Assembly: GCA_027487625.1 (NCBI GenBank) | Contig: JAIYDG010000641.1 | Span: 1-56,395 of the forward strand | From: Bacteroidota bacterium | GTDB lineage: Bacteria; Bacteroidota; Bacteroidia; UKL13-3 | DNA: 56,395 nucleotides | Direction: 5' to 3' | Part shown: in pieces, positions 18,986 through 29,346 of the stretch | Numbering within the stretch: the stretch's first letter is position 1 | Layout: every line of letters starts with the position of its first letter | Notes under the pieces: model-generated | What the model was told of the DNA's origin: nothing | The model's input: only the letters and a program-made list of their open reading frames with translations | Database searches by the model: none | Translations under genes and position numbers: made by a program

Positions 18986-20347
18986 TTAATAAATGTCGTA
19001 CAAAAGATGGCCCATGCTAAAATAAATAGCAATGCCCAATAAATCATTGGTAGTTGTAATAAAAGGTCCAGTTGCAATTGCCGGATCAATCTTTAATTTA
19101 TTCAACAAAAGCGGCACAAAAGTCCCAAAAAGAGAAGCAAAAATTATTACAGTTATTAATGCTATTGAAACCGTAAATGCCAAATCAGTTGAATTATTAA
19201 AAACTAAATTATATGCTAAAATTAATATTGAACAAATTAAACCATTGATTAAAGCTACTCTTGATTCCTTTAAAATTTTTGGTACGATATTTTTTGTTCC
19301 CAATGTATCGTTTGCCAAACCTTGAACCACAATAGCCGAAGATTGTACACCGGCATTCCCGCCCATAGCAGCAATTAAGGGCATAAAAAAGGCCATTTCA
19401 GGGTGAATTCTAATTTGGTCTTCGTATAATTCAATAAATCTCGAACTGGCAATTCCACCTAATAATCCAATAATTAACCATGGCAAACGAGCTCTGGCCA
19501 AAATCCAAACCTTATCTGTTGCGTCAACATCTTCTGTAATACCCGACATTAACTGGTAATTCTCATCAGCTTCTTCCTGCATTACATCAACCACGTCATC
19601 AACTGTAATTCTACCAACTAATCTTCCTAATGGGTCTACAACTGGAACAACTACTAAATCATATTTTCTTGTAAGATTTGAAATTTCTTCAATAGAACAA
19701 GATGTAGGAACTGATATTACTTCTTTATTATAAACATCAGATAATAAAGAATTTGGACTAGCTAAAATTAGGTTTTTTAAAGTAATTAATCCCACTAATC
19801 TTTCAAATTCATCGGTAATATAAACTACGTAAATAGTATCAACATTTTCTGCTTGTGCTCTAATCTCTTCTATACAAGCAGCAACTGTTGAAGTAATTTT
19901 AGACTTTACCAATTCTACAGCCATCAAACTACCTGCAGTATATTCCTTATAACTTAAAAGTGATAAAAGCTGACTCGCGTATTCAATATCCGTTAATTTA
20001 TTAATAACCTCATCTTTCCTTTCTTCTGGAAGTTGGCCTAATACATAAACAGCATCATCTGAATCCATCTTTTCAATGAATTCATTTGCAATATCAAACG
20101 GTGAAAACGATTCAAAAAACGATTCTCGGTTAGGTTCTTCAATTTCAACCAAAACTTTAACCAATTTTTCTTTTTCAACAAGCGTTAAAATTAATCGAGA
20201 TTCTTCTAAAGTTAAGCCATTAACCACCTCTGCAATATCTTGTGCATACATTGATTCAAGAAGTACACTAATTTCTATATTAGTTCCCTCCTGAATCCAC
20301 TTTTTTATTTGTTTGATTAAGTTTTTGTCTACTTGTCTTTTTTCCAT
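18986..20347 (-). CDS. mgtE: Magnesium transporter MgtE
   Basis: MgtE N domain, CBS pair, LPWLIIGLLGGIASSRFIELYE, MGGNAGVQSSAIVVQGLA. Confidence 0.96.
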   Translation of the reverse strand: MEKRQVDKNLIKQIKKWIQEGTNIEISVLLESMYAQDIAEVVNGLTLEESRLILTLVEKEKLVKVLVEIEEPNRESFFESFSPFDIANEFIEKMDSDDAVYVLGQLPEERKDEVINKLTDIEYASQLLSLLSYKEYTAGSLMAVELVKSKITSTVAACIEEIRAQAENVDTIYVVYITDEFERLVGLITLKNLILASPNSLLSDVYNKEVISVPTSCSIEEISNLTRKYDLVVVPVVDPLGRLVGRITVDDVVDVMQEEADENYQLMSGITEDVDATDKVWILARARLPWLIIGLLGGIASSRFIELYEDQIRIHPEMAFFMPLIAAMGGNAGVQSSAIVVQGLANDTLGTKNIVPKILKESRVALINGLICSILILAYNLVFNNSTDLAFTVSIALITVIIFASLFGTFVPLLLNKLKIDPAIATGPFITTTNDLLGIAIYFSMGHLLYDIY

Positions 20348-21123
20348 TGTCCCTTTTCTTGAACCAAATTTGTTAAATCAACAAAATCTTGTAATGATAG
20401 TTCCTCGGCTCTTTTTCCTGCAAATAAACCCAATTGTTCATCATTTATACCAAAGCTTGAAATAGCATTTCGTAATTTTTTTCTTCTTTGATTGAAAGCT
20501 GTTTTAACAACTGTTTTTAATAATGATTGATTACAATTAGGAAGTTCCGATTTACGGATCATTCTAATTACACCAGATTTTACTTTTGGTGGAGGAGTAA
20601 ATACATCTTCATGAACGGTAAAAAGGTAATCAACCTGATAATAAGCCTGGGTTATAACCGAAATAATTCCATATTCTTTTCCACCAGGCTTTGCACTTAA
20701 ACGCTCTGCAACTTCCTTTTGGAACATTCCCACTAACATTGGAATTAATTCTTTGTTATCGAGCACCTTAAAAACAATCTGAGATGAAATATTATAAGGA
20801 AAGTTCCCGATTACAATTAATTCCGATTGAAAAAATTCTCTAAAATCTAAATCCAAAAAGCTCTTTTCCAACAAACGATTTTCTAACTTCGGATAGTTTT
20901 TTTGGAGGTATAGAATAGATTCGTGGTCTATTTCAGCGGCCCAAATCTTCCTTTCAGAGGCATTTAACAAATAATTGGTAAGCACCCCCATGCCAGGCCC
21001 AACTTCTAAAACATCCTCAACCTTTGAATGACTTAATAAGCCATCAACAATATTAAAGGCAATATTTTTATCATTTAAAAAGTGCTGACCTAAATTTTTC
21101 TTTGCTTTTACCAATTCCGACAT
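20329..21123 (-). CDS. rsmA: 16S rRNA (adenine1518/1519-N6)-dimethyltransferase
   Basis: KKNLGQHFLNDKNIA, VLEVGPGMGVLT, GNFPYNIS; start MSELVKAKK at 21123. Confidence 0.96.
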   Translation of the reverse strand: MSELVKAKKNLGQHFLNDKNIAFNIVDGLLSHSKVEDVLEVGPGMGVLTNYLLNASERKIWAAEIDHESILYLQKNYPKLENRLLEKSFLDLDFREFFQSELIVIGNFPYNISSQIVFKVLDNKELIPMLVGMFQKEVAERLSAKPGGKEYGIISVITQAYYQVDYLFTVHEDVFTPPPKVKSGVIRMIRKSELPNCNQSLLKTVVKTAFNQRRKKLRNAISSFGINDEQLGLFAGKRAEELSLQDFVDLTNLVQEKGQWKKDK

Positions 21124-21278
21124 GTTACAAAGAGAAGGATTTTGAAGCAGTAATTTAATAACAACCAAAATTTTTATTCTGCCATTCCTAAAAAATAAAA
21201 AATGAAGATAATACTGTAAATAAATATTCAAGAAGTCTGATTTTATTTCATTTTATTTGATGAATCAATCGAAAAAAT

Positions 21279-21557
21279 ATGAAAACATTACAAAAGTTTA
21301 TCCTTGTTTTTGCTCTGATTTTATTCAGTGGCATCATGAACTTAAATGCACAAACAGTTTATGTAACTGAAAAAGGCAAAAAGTACCATGCAAAAAATTG
21401 TGACCTGGTAAAAACAGGTAAAAAAGGAATGGAATTGGCTGCTGCAAAAAAAGCAGGATTTGGTCCTTGTGGACATTGTAAAGTTGAAGCAACTGAAGAA
21501 AAAAAGGCAGAAGCTAAAACTGAAAAGCCAGCAAAAGCTAAACCTAAAAAGAAGTAA
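21279..21557 (+). CDS. Small secreted Cys-containing protein with Lys/Ala/Glu-rich tail
   Basis: Signal peptide; VYVTEKGKKYHAKNCDLVKTGKKGMELAAAKKAGFGPCGHCKV, tail TEEKKAEAKTEKPAKAKPKKK. Confidence 0.8.
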   Translation: MKTLQKFILVFALILFSGIMNLNAQTVYVTEKGKKYHAKNCDLVKTGKKGMELAAAKKAGFGPCGHCKVEATEEKKAEAKTEKPAKAKPKKK

Positions 21558-21570
21558 TTCAAAAACTTAG

Positions 21571-21606
21571 AAAAAAAATGGACTAAAATTTTAGTCCATT
21601 TTTTTT
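21571..21606 (+). terminator. Rho-independent terminator
   Basis: AAAAAAAATGGACTAAAATTTTAGTCCATTTTTTTT. Confidence 0.8.
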
Positions 21607-21629
21607 GCCCTTTTCTCAAATTAATATTA

Positions 21630-21660
21630 ATTGATTAGGGCTGATAAAAGCCTATTTTTG
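21630..21660 (+). promoter_or_regulatory. Bacteroidota-type promoter for aminopeptidase gene
   Basis: ATTG-N19-TATTTTTG close to TTTG-N19-TAnnTTTG consensus, just upstream of ATG 21677. Confidence 0.6.
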
Positions 21661-21676
21661 CAAAAATTGTTCAATT

Positions 21677-23116
21677 ATGGAATTCAAAATATCAAAATCA
21701 AGTTCGGCTCAAGTAAGCAGTATAAATTTAATTAATGAAAAATCGGATTTAACTCTATTTGGATTAAATAAGGAAGAGATTACCTATTTGAAAAAAAGAT
21801 TAGGAAAGAAAGAATACTTTACTCATTTAAACAGACTTAGCAAATCAGATTTTTTTCAATTTGAAGAAGGACTTAAAGATTCTGGAAATCCAGCATTTTA
21901 TGAAACTTTGAGAGGAATTGGTAACAAAATCACTGGTATTCTCAATACCAACAAATATGAAAAAATTCAAATTGTAGGATTTGATAAAAGCTCAGCATTG
22001 GCTTTAGCTGAAGGAATTGCCTTATCGAATTATCAATTCTTAAAATATAAAACAGGTGAAAAGGAAGCTAATTCATTGAAAGAAATTAGTATTCTAAACA
22101 AAGAAATTAAAGAATCTGAACTAGAAGAATTGAATGCTGTTTGTGAAGCAGTTTTTTTAGCCCGAGATTTAGTTAATGAACCACAATCGTATTTAGATGC
22201 TCCAAAACTGGCATCTGAAATTAGAAAAATGGGAAAAAATGCCGGTTTCAAAGTTGAGGTTTTAAACAAATCACAAATTGAAGCACTAAAAATGGGTGGC
22301 TTATTAGCTGTAAATATGGGAAGTCAAATTCCACCAACATTTTCTATCATGGAATACAAACCAGCTAAGGCCAGAAATAAAAAACCTGTTGTTTTAGTTG
22401 GTAAAGGTGTTGTTTATGATACTGGAGGATTGAGCCTAAAACCTACTCCAAATAGCATGGATACAATGAAATGTGATATGGCTGGCGCAGCAGCAGTTTC
22501 ATGTGCAATGTATGCAATAGCAAAAGCAGAGTTAAATGTTCATGTAATTGCTTTGGTTCCAGCAACAGATAACCGTCCAGGAGAAAATGCTTATACACCT
22601 GGTGATGTCATAAAAATGTATGATGGGCAGACAGTTGAAGTTTTAAATACAGATGCCGAAGGAAGAATGATTTTGGGAGATGCTTTGGCTTATGCTAAAA
22701 AATACAAACCAGAATTGGTTATGGATTTTGCAACATTAACTGGTGCAGCAGCAGCAGCAATTGGGTCATACGGAATTGTATGCATGGGAACTGCATCAGA
22801 AGAAACCAAAGCAAAACTAAAAACTGCAGGTAACAATGTTCACGAAAGATTGGTTGAGTTTCCTTTTTGGGATGATTATGCCAAACTTATTAAAAGTGAT
22901 ATTGCTGACATGAAAAATATTGGTGGACCTGTTGGAGGAGCAATCACAGCAGGTAAATTTCTTGAAAAATTCACTGATTACCCTTGGATGCACTTTGATA
23001 TCGCAGGTCCTGCATTTTTAGGTTCTAACGATAGTTACAGAGGGAAAAACGGAACTGGCGTTGGAGTTAGACTAATTTTCGATTTTATTAAAAACTATCA
23101 AGCCGAAAATAAATAA
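21677..23116 (+). CDS. Leucyl aminopeptidase (M17 family)
   Basis: VVLVGKGVVYDTGGLSLKPTPNSMDTMKCDMAGAA, NTDAEGRMILGDAL. Confidence 0.96.
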   Translation: MEFKISKSSSAQVSSINLINEKSDLTLFGLNKEEITYLKKRLGKKEYFTHLNRLSKSDFFQFEEGLKDSGNPAFYETLRGIGNKITGILNTNKYEKIQIVGFDKSSALALAEGIALSNYQFLKYKTGEKEANSLKEISILNKEIKESELEELNAVCEAVFLARDLVNEPQSYLDAPKLASEIRKMGKNAGFKVEVLNKSQIEALKMGGLLAVNMGSQIPPTFSIMEYKPAKARNKKPVVLVGKGVVYDTGGLSLKPTPNSMDTMKCDMAGAAAVSCAMYAIAKAELNVHVIALVPATDNRPGENAYTPGDVIKMYDGQTVEVLNTDAEGRMILGDALAYAKKYKPELVMDFATLTGAAAAAIGSYGIVCMGTASEETKAKLKTAGNNVHERLVEFPFWDDYAKLIKSDIADMKNIGGPVGGAITAGKFLEKFTDYPWMHFDIAGPAFLGSNDSYRGKNGTGVGVRLIFDFIKNYQAENK

Positions 23117-23117
23117 G

Positions 23118-24185
23118 ATGAGCAAATTACCTATCGTAGGAATTAGTATTGGCGACATAAATAGTGTAGCTGTTGAAGTTGTAATTAAGTCTTTGGTTGA
23201 TCATAGACTAAATGAATACTGCATACCTGTTGTTTATGGTTCATCAAAAGTGATTAGTTTCTGGAGAAAAAACTTAAACCTACCTGATTTTCAATTAAAT
23301 ATTGTTAAATCTATAGACCAGATAAATGCCCGAAAGAGCAATATTATCAACGTATGGGAAGAAGATGTAGAAATTAAACCGGGAGAAGCAACAGAATTAG
23401 CAGGAAAATATGCATTTAAGGCATTAGAAGCAGCCACTAATGATATTGTTGAAGGGAAAATTCATGCTTTGGTTACTGCACCTTTAAACAAAAATACAGT
23501 TAACACTGCTGAATTAAGATTTACAGGACATACAGAATACCTTGCAGAAAGAGCCGGAGCTGAAAGTTTAATGATTTTAGCGAGTCAGGATATTAGAGTT
23601 GCTTTAGTTACTGGGCATATTCCAATAGGTGAAATCGCACAAAAACTAAATAAAGAACTGATTATTAGCAAAATAAAATTATTTCACAATAGTTTAAAAA
23701 ATGATTTTGGTATAAATAGTCCTAGAATTGCTGTGTTAGGCTTAAATCCTCATGCTGGTGATAATGGCTTACTAGGTAAGGAGGAGTTAGAAATTATTAT
23801 TCCTGCAGTGGAACAATCACAAAAAGAAATAAACGGAATCGTTTTTGGTCCTTATCCGGCTGATGGTTTTTTTGGTTCAGGTCAGTATAACAAATTTGAT
23901 GGAGTTCTGGCAATGTACCACGATCAGGGCTTAATTCCTTTTAAATCAATGGCATTTATGGATGGAGTAAATATTACAACAGGATTACCTTTTGTTAGAA
24001 CCTCTCCGGACCATGGAACCGCATATTCGATTGCTGGAAAAAATATTGCTAATGAAGAATCTTTCAGAAATGCATTGTATGCTGCATTAGATATTTTAGG
24101 AAAAAGAAATTTTTCTAAAGAAATAAATTCAAATCCACTTCCATTGACACCAATGAAAAGGGAAAGATTTAGAATTGACTTTTAA
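23118..24185 (+). CDS. pdxA: 4-hydroxythreonine-4-phosphate dehydrogenase PdxA
   Basis: LVTAPLNK, FTGHTEYLAE, LGLNPHAGDNGLLG, YHDQGLIPFKSMAF. Confidence 0.95.
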   Translation: MSKLPIVGISIGDINSVAVEVVIKSLVDHRLNEYCIPVVYGSSKVISFWRKNLNLPDFQLNIVKSIDQINARKSNIINVWEEDVEIKPGEATELAGKYAFKALEAATNDIVEGKIHALVTAPLNKNTVNTAELRFTGHTEYLAERAGAESLMILASQDIRVALVTGHIPIGEIAQKLNKELIISKIKLFHNSLKNDFGINSPRIAVLGLNPHAGDNGLLGKEELEIIIPAVEQSQKEINGIVFGPYPADGFFGSGQYNKFDGVLAMYHDQGLIPFKSMAFMDGVNITTGLPFVRTSPDHGTAYSIAGKNIANEESFRNALYAALDILGKRNFSKEINSNPLPLTPMKRERFRIDF

Positions 24186-24321
24186 TCTGTCTAAAAAAAC
24201 AGAAGAAAAGGTAAAAAAAGTGGGAAAATTGCCCAAAAAAACATCTTAGTGACTGAAAATCAGAATAAAACAAAAAAAACTAAATTTTTAGTACAAAGTC
24301 GTATTTTTGTCGGCTCGAAAA

Positions 24322-24846
24322 ATGGGATTGAAGACTAATACATATTTAATTGAATTCAATAAGTTACAACATGGCTTAAATGAATATGAATTTGGTATAA
24401 ATGATGAATTTTTATCGGATTTTGAATTTTCACCAATTAAATCTGGAGATGTAAAAGCAGAAGTAGCAATTACAAAATCAGAAAATGTATTAGAATTTGA
24501 AGTTCATTTAGAAGGAAGTGTTCTGGTTCCATGCGATACATGTTTAACAGAAATTAATTTACCGGTAGATGAGTATTTTGATTTTCTGATAAAAATGAGT
24601 GAAGAAAATAATTTCGATGATCCTGAAATTATTTATTTAAATCGTAATGAAATCAGCTATGATTTGAAGCAATTTCTATATGAAAGCGTATTATTGTCGC
24701 TTCCAAATGTTAAAAATTGCGATGGATTTGAAGAACCGAAACCATGTGATCAAACCGTTCTGAACAGAATTCAGAGCCAAGTAGATGATAATGAGGAAGA
24801 TTCTGATGATCCAAGATGGGAAAAATTAAAAGATATATTAAAATAA
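24322..24846 (+). CDS. DUF177 (YceD-like) protein
   Basis: Position immediately upstream of rpmF; VPCDTCLTEINLPVDEYFDFL, Cys pair; ATG at 24322 preferred over TTG 24307. Confidence 0.88.
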   Translation: MGLKTNTYLIEFNKLQHGLNEYEFGINDEFLSDFEFSPIKSGDVKAEVAITKSENVLEFEVHLEGSVLVPCDTCLTEINLPVDEYFDFLIKMSEENNFDDPEIIYLNRNEISYDLKQFLYESVLLSLPNVKNCDGFEEPKPCDQTVLNRIQSQVDDNEEDSDDPRWEKLKDILK

Positions 24847-24869
24847 CTAATAAATAGGAGAAATATAAA

Positions 24870-25055
24870 ATGCCACATCCAAAACGAAAAATCTCGAACT
24901 CACGTCGCGACAAACGCAGAACACATTACAAAGGAGCTGCTCCTACATTAACCACAGACGTAACATCTGGTGAAATACATTTACGTCACCGTGTTACAGC
25001 AAACGGTTACTATAAAGGAAAGCTTGCATTTCCTGAAATGAATAAAGATATTTAA
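24870..25055 (+). CDS. rpmF: 50S ribosomal protein L32
   Basis: MPHPKRKISNSRRDKRRTHYKGAAPTL. Confidence 0.97.
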   Translation: MPHPKRKISNSRRDKRRTHYKGAAPTLTTDVTSGEIHLRHRVTANGYYKGKLAFPEMNKDI

Positions 25056-25083
25056 TCATTCTCCACCTTCAACCCTGAGGTAA

Positions 25084-26040
25084 ATGAAGATTGGTTTTGA
25101 TGTCATGGGAGGCGATTTCGCCCCCAAGGAAGCGATTGCGGGAGCAATTCTTGCCCACAAAGAATTGGGAGATTCTGTAAAAATTGTTTTAATAGGTGAT
25201 GAAGAACAAATTCAACATCATTTAGAAAATGAAGGAGTAAATCCGGAAATATTTGAAGTTGTTCATACAACTGAGGTTATTGGAATGGGTGAACATCCTA
25301 CAAAAGCAATCTCACAAAAAAAGAACTCAAGTATTGCTGTCGGATTTGGACTTCTAGCTTCTAAAAAACTTGATGCATTTGTAAGTGCAGGAAACACAGG
25401 AGCTATGTTAGTAGGTTCAATGTTTTCTGTTAAACCTATTGAAGGTGTAATACGTCCAAGTATCACAGCTACAGTTCCTAAACTAAATGGTAAATTTGGT
25501 TTAATTTTAGATGTTGGTGCAAATGCAGATTGCAAACCCGATGTATTGTTTCAATTTGGTATTCTTGGTTCATTAATGATGAAGCATGTTTACGGAATTG
25601 ATGACCCTAAAGTTGGCTTATTAAGTATCGGTGAAGAAAAAGAAAAAGGAAACTTAATAACCACTGCAGCTCATCATATGATGGAAGACACCACTGCATT
25701 CCACTTTATTGGTAATGTAGAAGGCAGAGACTTTTTAAATGACAAAGCTGACGTTATTGTATGTGAAGGATTTACTGGAAATGTGGTCCTTAAAGCTTTT
25801 GAATCAATGTTTTATGTATTGAAGAAAAGAGGCATACAAGACGAATTCATTGAGAGATTCAATTATGAAAATTATGGAGGAACACCTATTTTAGGAGTAA
25901 ATGCCCCTGTAATTATCGGACATGGAATTTCGAATGCAAAAGCTTTTAAAAATATGATTTTTACAGCTAAGAATGTTGTTGATTCAGACTTAGTTAATAT
26001 AATTAGAACTTCATTAAAAGATGTAGTTCTACCTATCTAA
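25084..26040 (+). CDS. plsX: Phosphate acyltransferase PlsX
   Basis: [39 protein letters not shown]. Confidence 0.96.
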   Translation: MKIGFDVMGGDFAPKEAIAGAILAHKELGDSVKIVLIGDEEQIQHHLENEGVNPEIFEVVHTTEVIGMGEHPTKAISQKKNSSIAVGFGLLASKKLDAFVSAGNTGAMLVGSMFSVKPIEGVIRPSITATVPKLNGKFGLILDVGANADCKPDVLFQFGILGSLMMKHVYGIDDPKVGLLSIGEEKEKGNLITTAAHHMMEDTTAFHFIGNVEGRDFLNDKADVIVCEGFTGNVVLKAFESMFYVLKKRGIQDEFIERFNYENYGGTPILGVNAPVIIGHGISNAKAFKNMIFTAKNVVDSDLVNIIRTSLKDVVLPI

Positions 26041-26042
26041 AA

Positions 26043-27041
26043 ATGAATAAAATTACAGCCGCAATTACCGCAGTTAATGGATACGTTCCACCAACAGTAT
26101 TAAGTAATAAAGATTTAGAGAAACTGGTAGATACCAACGATGAGTGGATTATGACCAGAACCGGTATCAAAGAGAGAAGAATCTTAAATGAACCGGGATT
26201 AGCTACATCTGATATGGCTGTAGAAGCGGTAAATGGATTATTGAAGAAACGAGGAATTGGAGCAGAAGAAATTGACTTAATTATTTTTGCTACAGTTACA
26301 AGTGATATGATTTTCCCTTCAGCTGCTTGTATTTTAGCTGATAAAATTGGAGCAAAAAATGCTTTTGGTTATGACCTAGCAGCTGCTTGCTCCGGTTTCT
26401 TATTTTCTATTGAAACAGCCTCAAACTTTATTTGTGCTGGTAAGTATAAAAAAGTATTGGTAGTTGGTGGCGATAAAATGTCGTCAATTATTGATTATAC
26501 TGATAGAAATACTTGTATCATTTTTGGAGATGGATGTGGTGCGGTTTTATTAGAGCCTAATTATGAAGGATTAGGGGTTATTGATTCTGTTTTGAAAATT
26601 GATGGAAGTGGAAGACATTTTTTACATCAAAAAGCAGGCGGTTCACTAAAACCACCAAGCCACGAAACTATTGATGCCAAAGAACATTTTGTTTATCAAG
26701 ATGGTAAAACAGTATTCAAATTTGCTGTAACAGGAATGGCCGATGTATCGGCACAAATCATGGAAAGAAATAATCTTAGTTCTGAAGATATTGCCTGGTT
26801 AGTGCCACATCAAGCAAATTTGCGTATCATTGATGCAACAGCAGAAAGAATGGGGTTGGGTAAAGAAAAAGTGATGATTAATATCGATCATTTTGGAAAT
26901 ACTACAAACGGCACATTACCATTGTGTTTATGGGAATGGGAAAATAAATTAAAAAAAGGCGATAATTTAGTTTTGGCAGCCTTTGGGGGGGGATTTACTT
27001 GGGGAGCGATTTATTTAAAATGGGCTTATGATGGAATATAA
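26043..27041 (+). CDS. fabH: Beta-ketoacyl-ACP synthase III
   Basis: [40 protein letters not shown]. Confidence 0.96.
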   Translation: MNKITAAITAVNGYVPPTVLSNKDLEKLVDTNDEWIMTRTGIKERRILNEPGLATSDMAVEAVNGLLKKRGIGAEEIDLIIFATVTSDMIFPSAACILADKIGAKNAFGYDLAAACSGFLFSIETASNFICAGKYKKVLVVGGDKMSSIIDYTDRNTCIIFGDGCGAVLLEPNYEGLGVIDSVLKIDGSGRHFLHQKAGGSLKPPSHETIDAKEHFVYQDGKTVFKFAVTGMADVSAQIMERNNLSSEDIAWLVPHQANLRIIDATAERMGLGKEKVMINIDHFGNTTNGTLPLCLWEWENKLKKGDNLVLAAFGGGFTWGAIYLKWAYDGI

Positions 27042-27112
27042 TTGCTAAAAATTAACCAAAAGCAATTTCATTTCATTTTTTTTATATTTTTGACTTTCTT
27101 AATCATTCATTT

Positions 27113-27604
27113 ATGGAATTAAAAGAAATCAAGGAACTGATAAGATTAGTTTCTGATGCAGGAGTATCTGAGGTTGAGGTTGAACGTGGAGATTTTAAAA
27201 TTTCCATCAAGAAAACTGACGACAAAGTAACTTATGTTCAAAGTGCACCAGCTATTGCACATCCAATTTATCATGAAGCACCAAGAACTGCTCCGGCAGC
27301 ATCTGATATGCACATGGAAAGAATGGAAGCTCCAGCTGCAAAAGCTGATAGCATCAGCGGAAATTATATCACAATAAAATCTCCGATGATTGGTACATAT
27401 TACAAATCTCCATCACCTGATAAACCACAGTTTATTCAAATTGGTGATGAAATTAAACCAGGTCAAGTTTTATGTATCGTTGAGGCAATGAAACTTTTTA
27501 ACGAAATCGAATCTGAAATCTCAGGTAGAATTGTTAAAATTTTAGTTGAAAATGCTTCACCGGTTGAATACGATCAACCACTATTCTTAGTTGAGCCTAT
27601 TTAG
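27113..27604 (+). CDS. accB: Acetyl-CoA carboxylase biotin carboxyl carrier protein
   Basis: Biotinyl motif VEAMKLFNEIE. Confidence 0.96.
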   Translation: MELKEIKELIRLVSDAGVSEVEVERGDFKISIKKTDDKVTYVQSAPAIAHPIYHEAPRTAPAASDMHMERMEAPAAKADSISGNYITIKSPMIGTYYKSPSPDKPQFIQIGDEIKPGQVLCIVEAMKLFNEIESEISGRIVKILVENASPVEYDQPLFLVEPI

Positions 27605-27653
27605 TTCATTAAGTTGAGCAATAAGGTTTTACAGATAGATAAACAAAAACAAC

Positions 27654-29000
27654 ATGTTTAAAAAAATACTGATTGCTAATCGTGGTGAGATAGCTTTACG
27701 TGTAATACGTACAGCCAGAGAAATGGGAATTAAAACCGTTGCTGTATACTCAACCGCAGATAGAGATAGCCTTCATGTAAGATTTGCTGATGAAGCGGTT
27801 TGCATAGGACCTCCTCCTTCGCCTCAATCTTATTTGAATATGGCCAATATTATTGCAGCTGCAGAAATTACAAATGCTGATGCAATTCATCCGGGTTATG
27901 GATTTCTTTCTGAAAATGCTAAGTTTTCTCAAATATGCCGTGACCATGGTATTAAGTTTATTGGCGCTTCACCAGAGATGATTAACTCTATGGGTGATAA
28001 AGCCAGTGCTAAAGATACCATGAAAAAAGCCGGTGTGCCAGTAATTCCTGGTTCTGAAGGCTTATTATCAAGCGCGGAAGAAGGTATTGAATTAGCAAAA
28101 CAAATTGGCTACCCTGTAATTATCAAAGCAACTGCCGGTGGCGGTGGTCGTGGTATGAGAATTATATGGAAAGACGAGGAATTCGAAAAAAATTGGGATA
28201 GCGCAAAACAAGAAGCTGCTGCTGCTTTTGGAAACGATGGTATCTACATGGAAAAATATGTGGAAGAACCTCGCCATATTGAAATCCAATTAGCTGGTGA
28301 CCAATATGGAAAAGTTTGTCATTTAAGTGAAAGAGATTGTTCAATTCAACGCAGACATCAAAAGCTGGTTGAAGAAAGTCCTTCTCCTTTTATTACAGAT
28401 GAACTTCGTGAAAAAATGGGTGCTGCTGCCATTGCCGGTGCTTCTGCCATTGGATATGAAGGTTTAGGTACTATCGAATTTTTGGTAGATAAGCACAGAA
28501 ACTTCTACTTCATGGAAATGAATACTCGTATTCAGGTTGAACACCCGGTTACAGAAGAAGTTATAAATTTTGACCTTGTTAAAGAACAAATTTTAATAGC
28601 TGCAGGCGTTCCTATTAGTGGAAGAAATTACTATCCAACTCGTCATGCAATTGAAGTGAGAATCAATGCTGAAGATCCTTATAATAATTTCAGACCTACT
28701 CCTGGTAAAATTGAGTACTTACACAAACCAGGCGGACATGGAGTTAGGGTTGATACACATATTTATGCCGGATATACTATTCCGTCAAATTATGATTCAA
28801 TGATTGCTAAAATGATTGTTACGGCTCAAACCAGAGAAGAAGCAATTATTAAAATGGAAAGAGCTTTAGGTGAGTTCATCATCGAAGGTCCAGGATTGAA
28901 AACAACAATTCCTCTTCAAATAAAACTGATGCAAAATGAAGACTTTAAAAAAGGAAACTTCACTACTGCATTTATGAATACATTTGATATCAACAAATAA
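27654..29000 (+). CDS. accC: Acetyl-CoA carboxylase biotin carboxylase subunit
   Basis: [43 protein letters not shown]. Confidence 0.97.
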   Translation: MFKKILIANRGEIALRVIRTAREMGIKTVAVYSTADRDSLHVRFADEAVCIGPPPSPQSYLNMANIIAAAEITNADAIHPGYGFLSENAKFSQICRDHGIKFIGASPEMINSMGDKASAKDTMKKAGVPVIPGSEGLLSSAEEGIELAKQIGYPVIIKATAGGGGRGMRIIWKDEEFEKNWDSAKQEAAAAFGNDGIYMEKYVEEPRHIEIQLAGDQYGKVCHLSERDCSIQRRHQKLVEESPSPFITDELREKMGAAAIAGASAIGYEGLGTIEFLVDKHRNFYFMEMNTRIQVEHPVTEEVINFDLVKEQILIAAGVPISGRNYYPTRHAIEVRINAEDPYNNFRPTPGKIEYLHKPGGHGVRVDTHIYAGYTIPSNYDSMIAKMIVTAQTREEAIIKMERALGEFIIEGPGLKTTIPLQIKLMQNEDFKKGNFTTAFMNTFDINK

Positions 29001-29004
29001 TTAA

Positions 29005-29039
29005 AAAAGGGCTGATTCGTAAAGAATTGGCCCTTTTCT
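29005..29039 (+). terminator. Rho-independent terminator after accC
   Basis: AAAAGGGC...GGCCCTTTTCTTTT. Confidence 0.65.
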
Positions 29040-29045
29040 TTTAGT

Positions 29046-29300
29046 ATGGAACTTTTACCTCTATTGTTTTTACATCCACCGGTTACAGGTTATTATGCTA
29101 GTTCGAAAGGTTATTCATTTTGGACCTGGTTTTTTATTGGTTTATTCCTTCCAATCATTGCTAATATCATTCTTTACTTTTTAAAAGATAAACCTGTTGA
29201 ATTAGGTGAAATCATTTTACATGAGCATGAAGACAATGTTTTATTTAGTAAAGATGGATTTTCAACTAACCAAAAAATTGATGGACATCGCATTCATTAA
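29046..29300 (+). CDS. Small hypothetical membrane protein
   Basis: Single TM segment YSFWTWFFIGLFLPIIANIILYFL, polar C-terminus. Confidence 0.6.
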   Translation: MELLPLLFLHPPVTGYYASSKGYSFWTWFFIGLFLPIIANIILYFLKDKPVELGEIILHEHEDNVLFSKDGFSTNQKIDGHRIH

Positions 29301-29346
29301 TAAATGAAAAACGTCAAGTTTTGGCTTTTGCTTTTTTGTAATCAGC

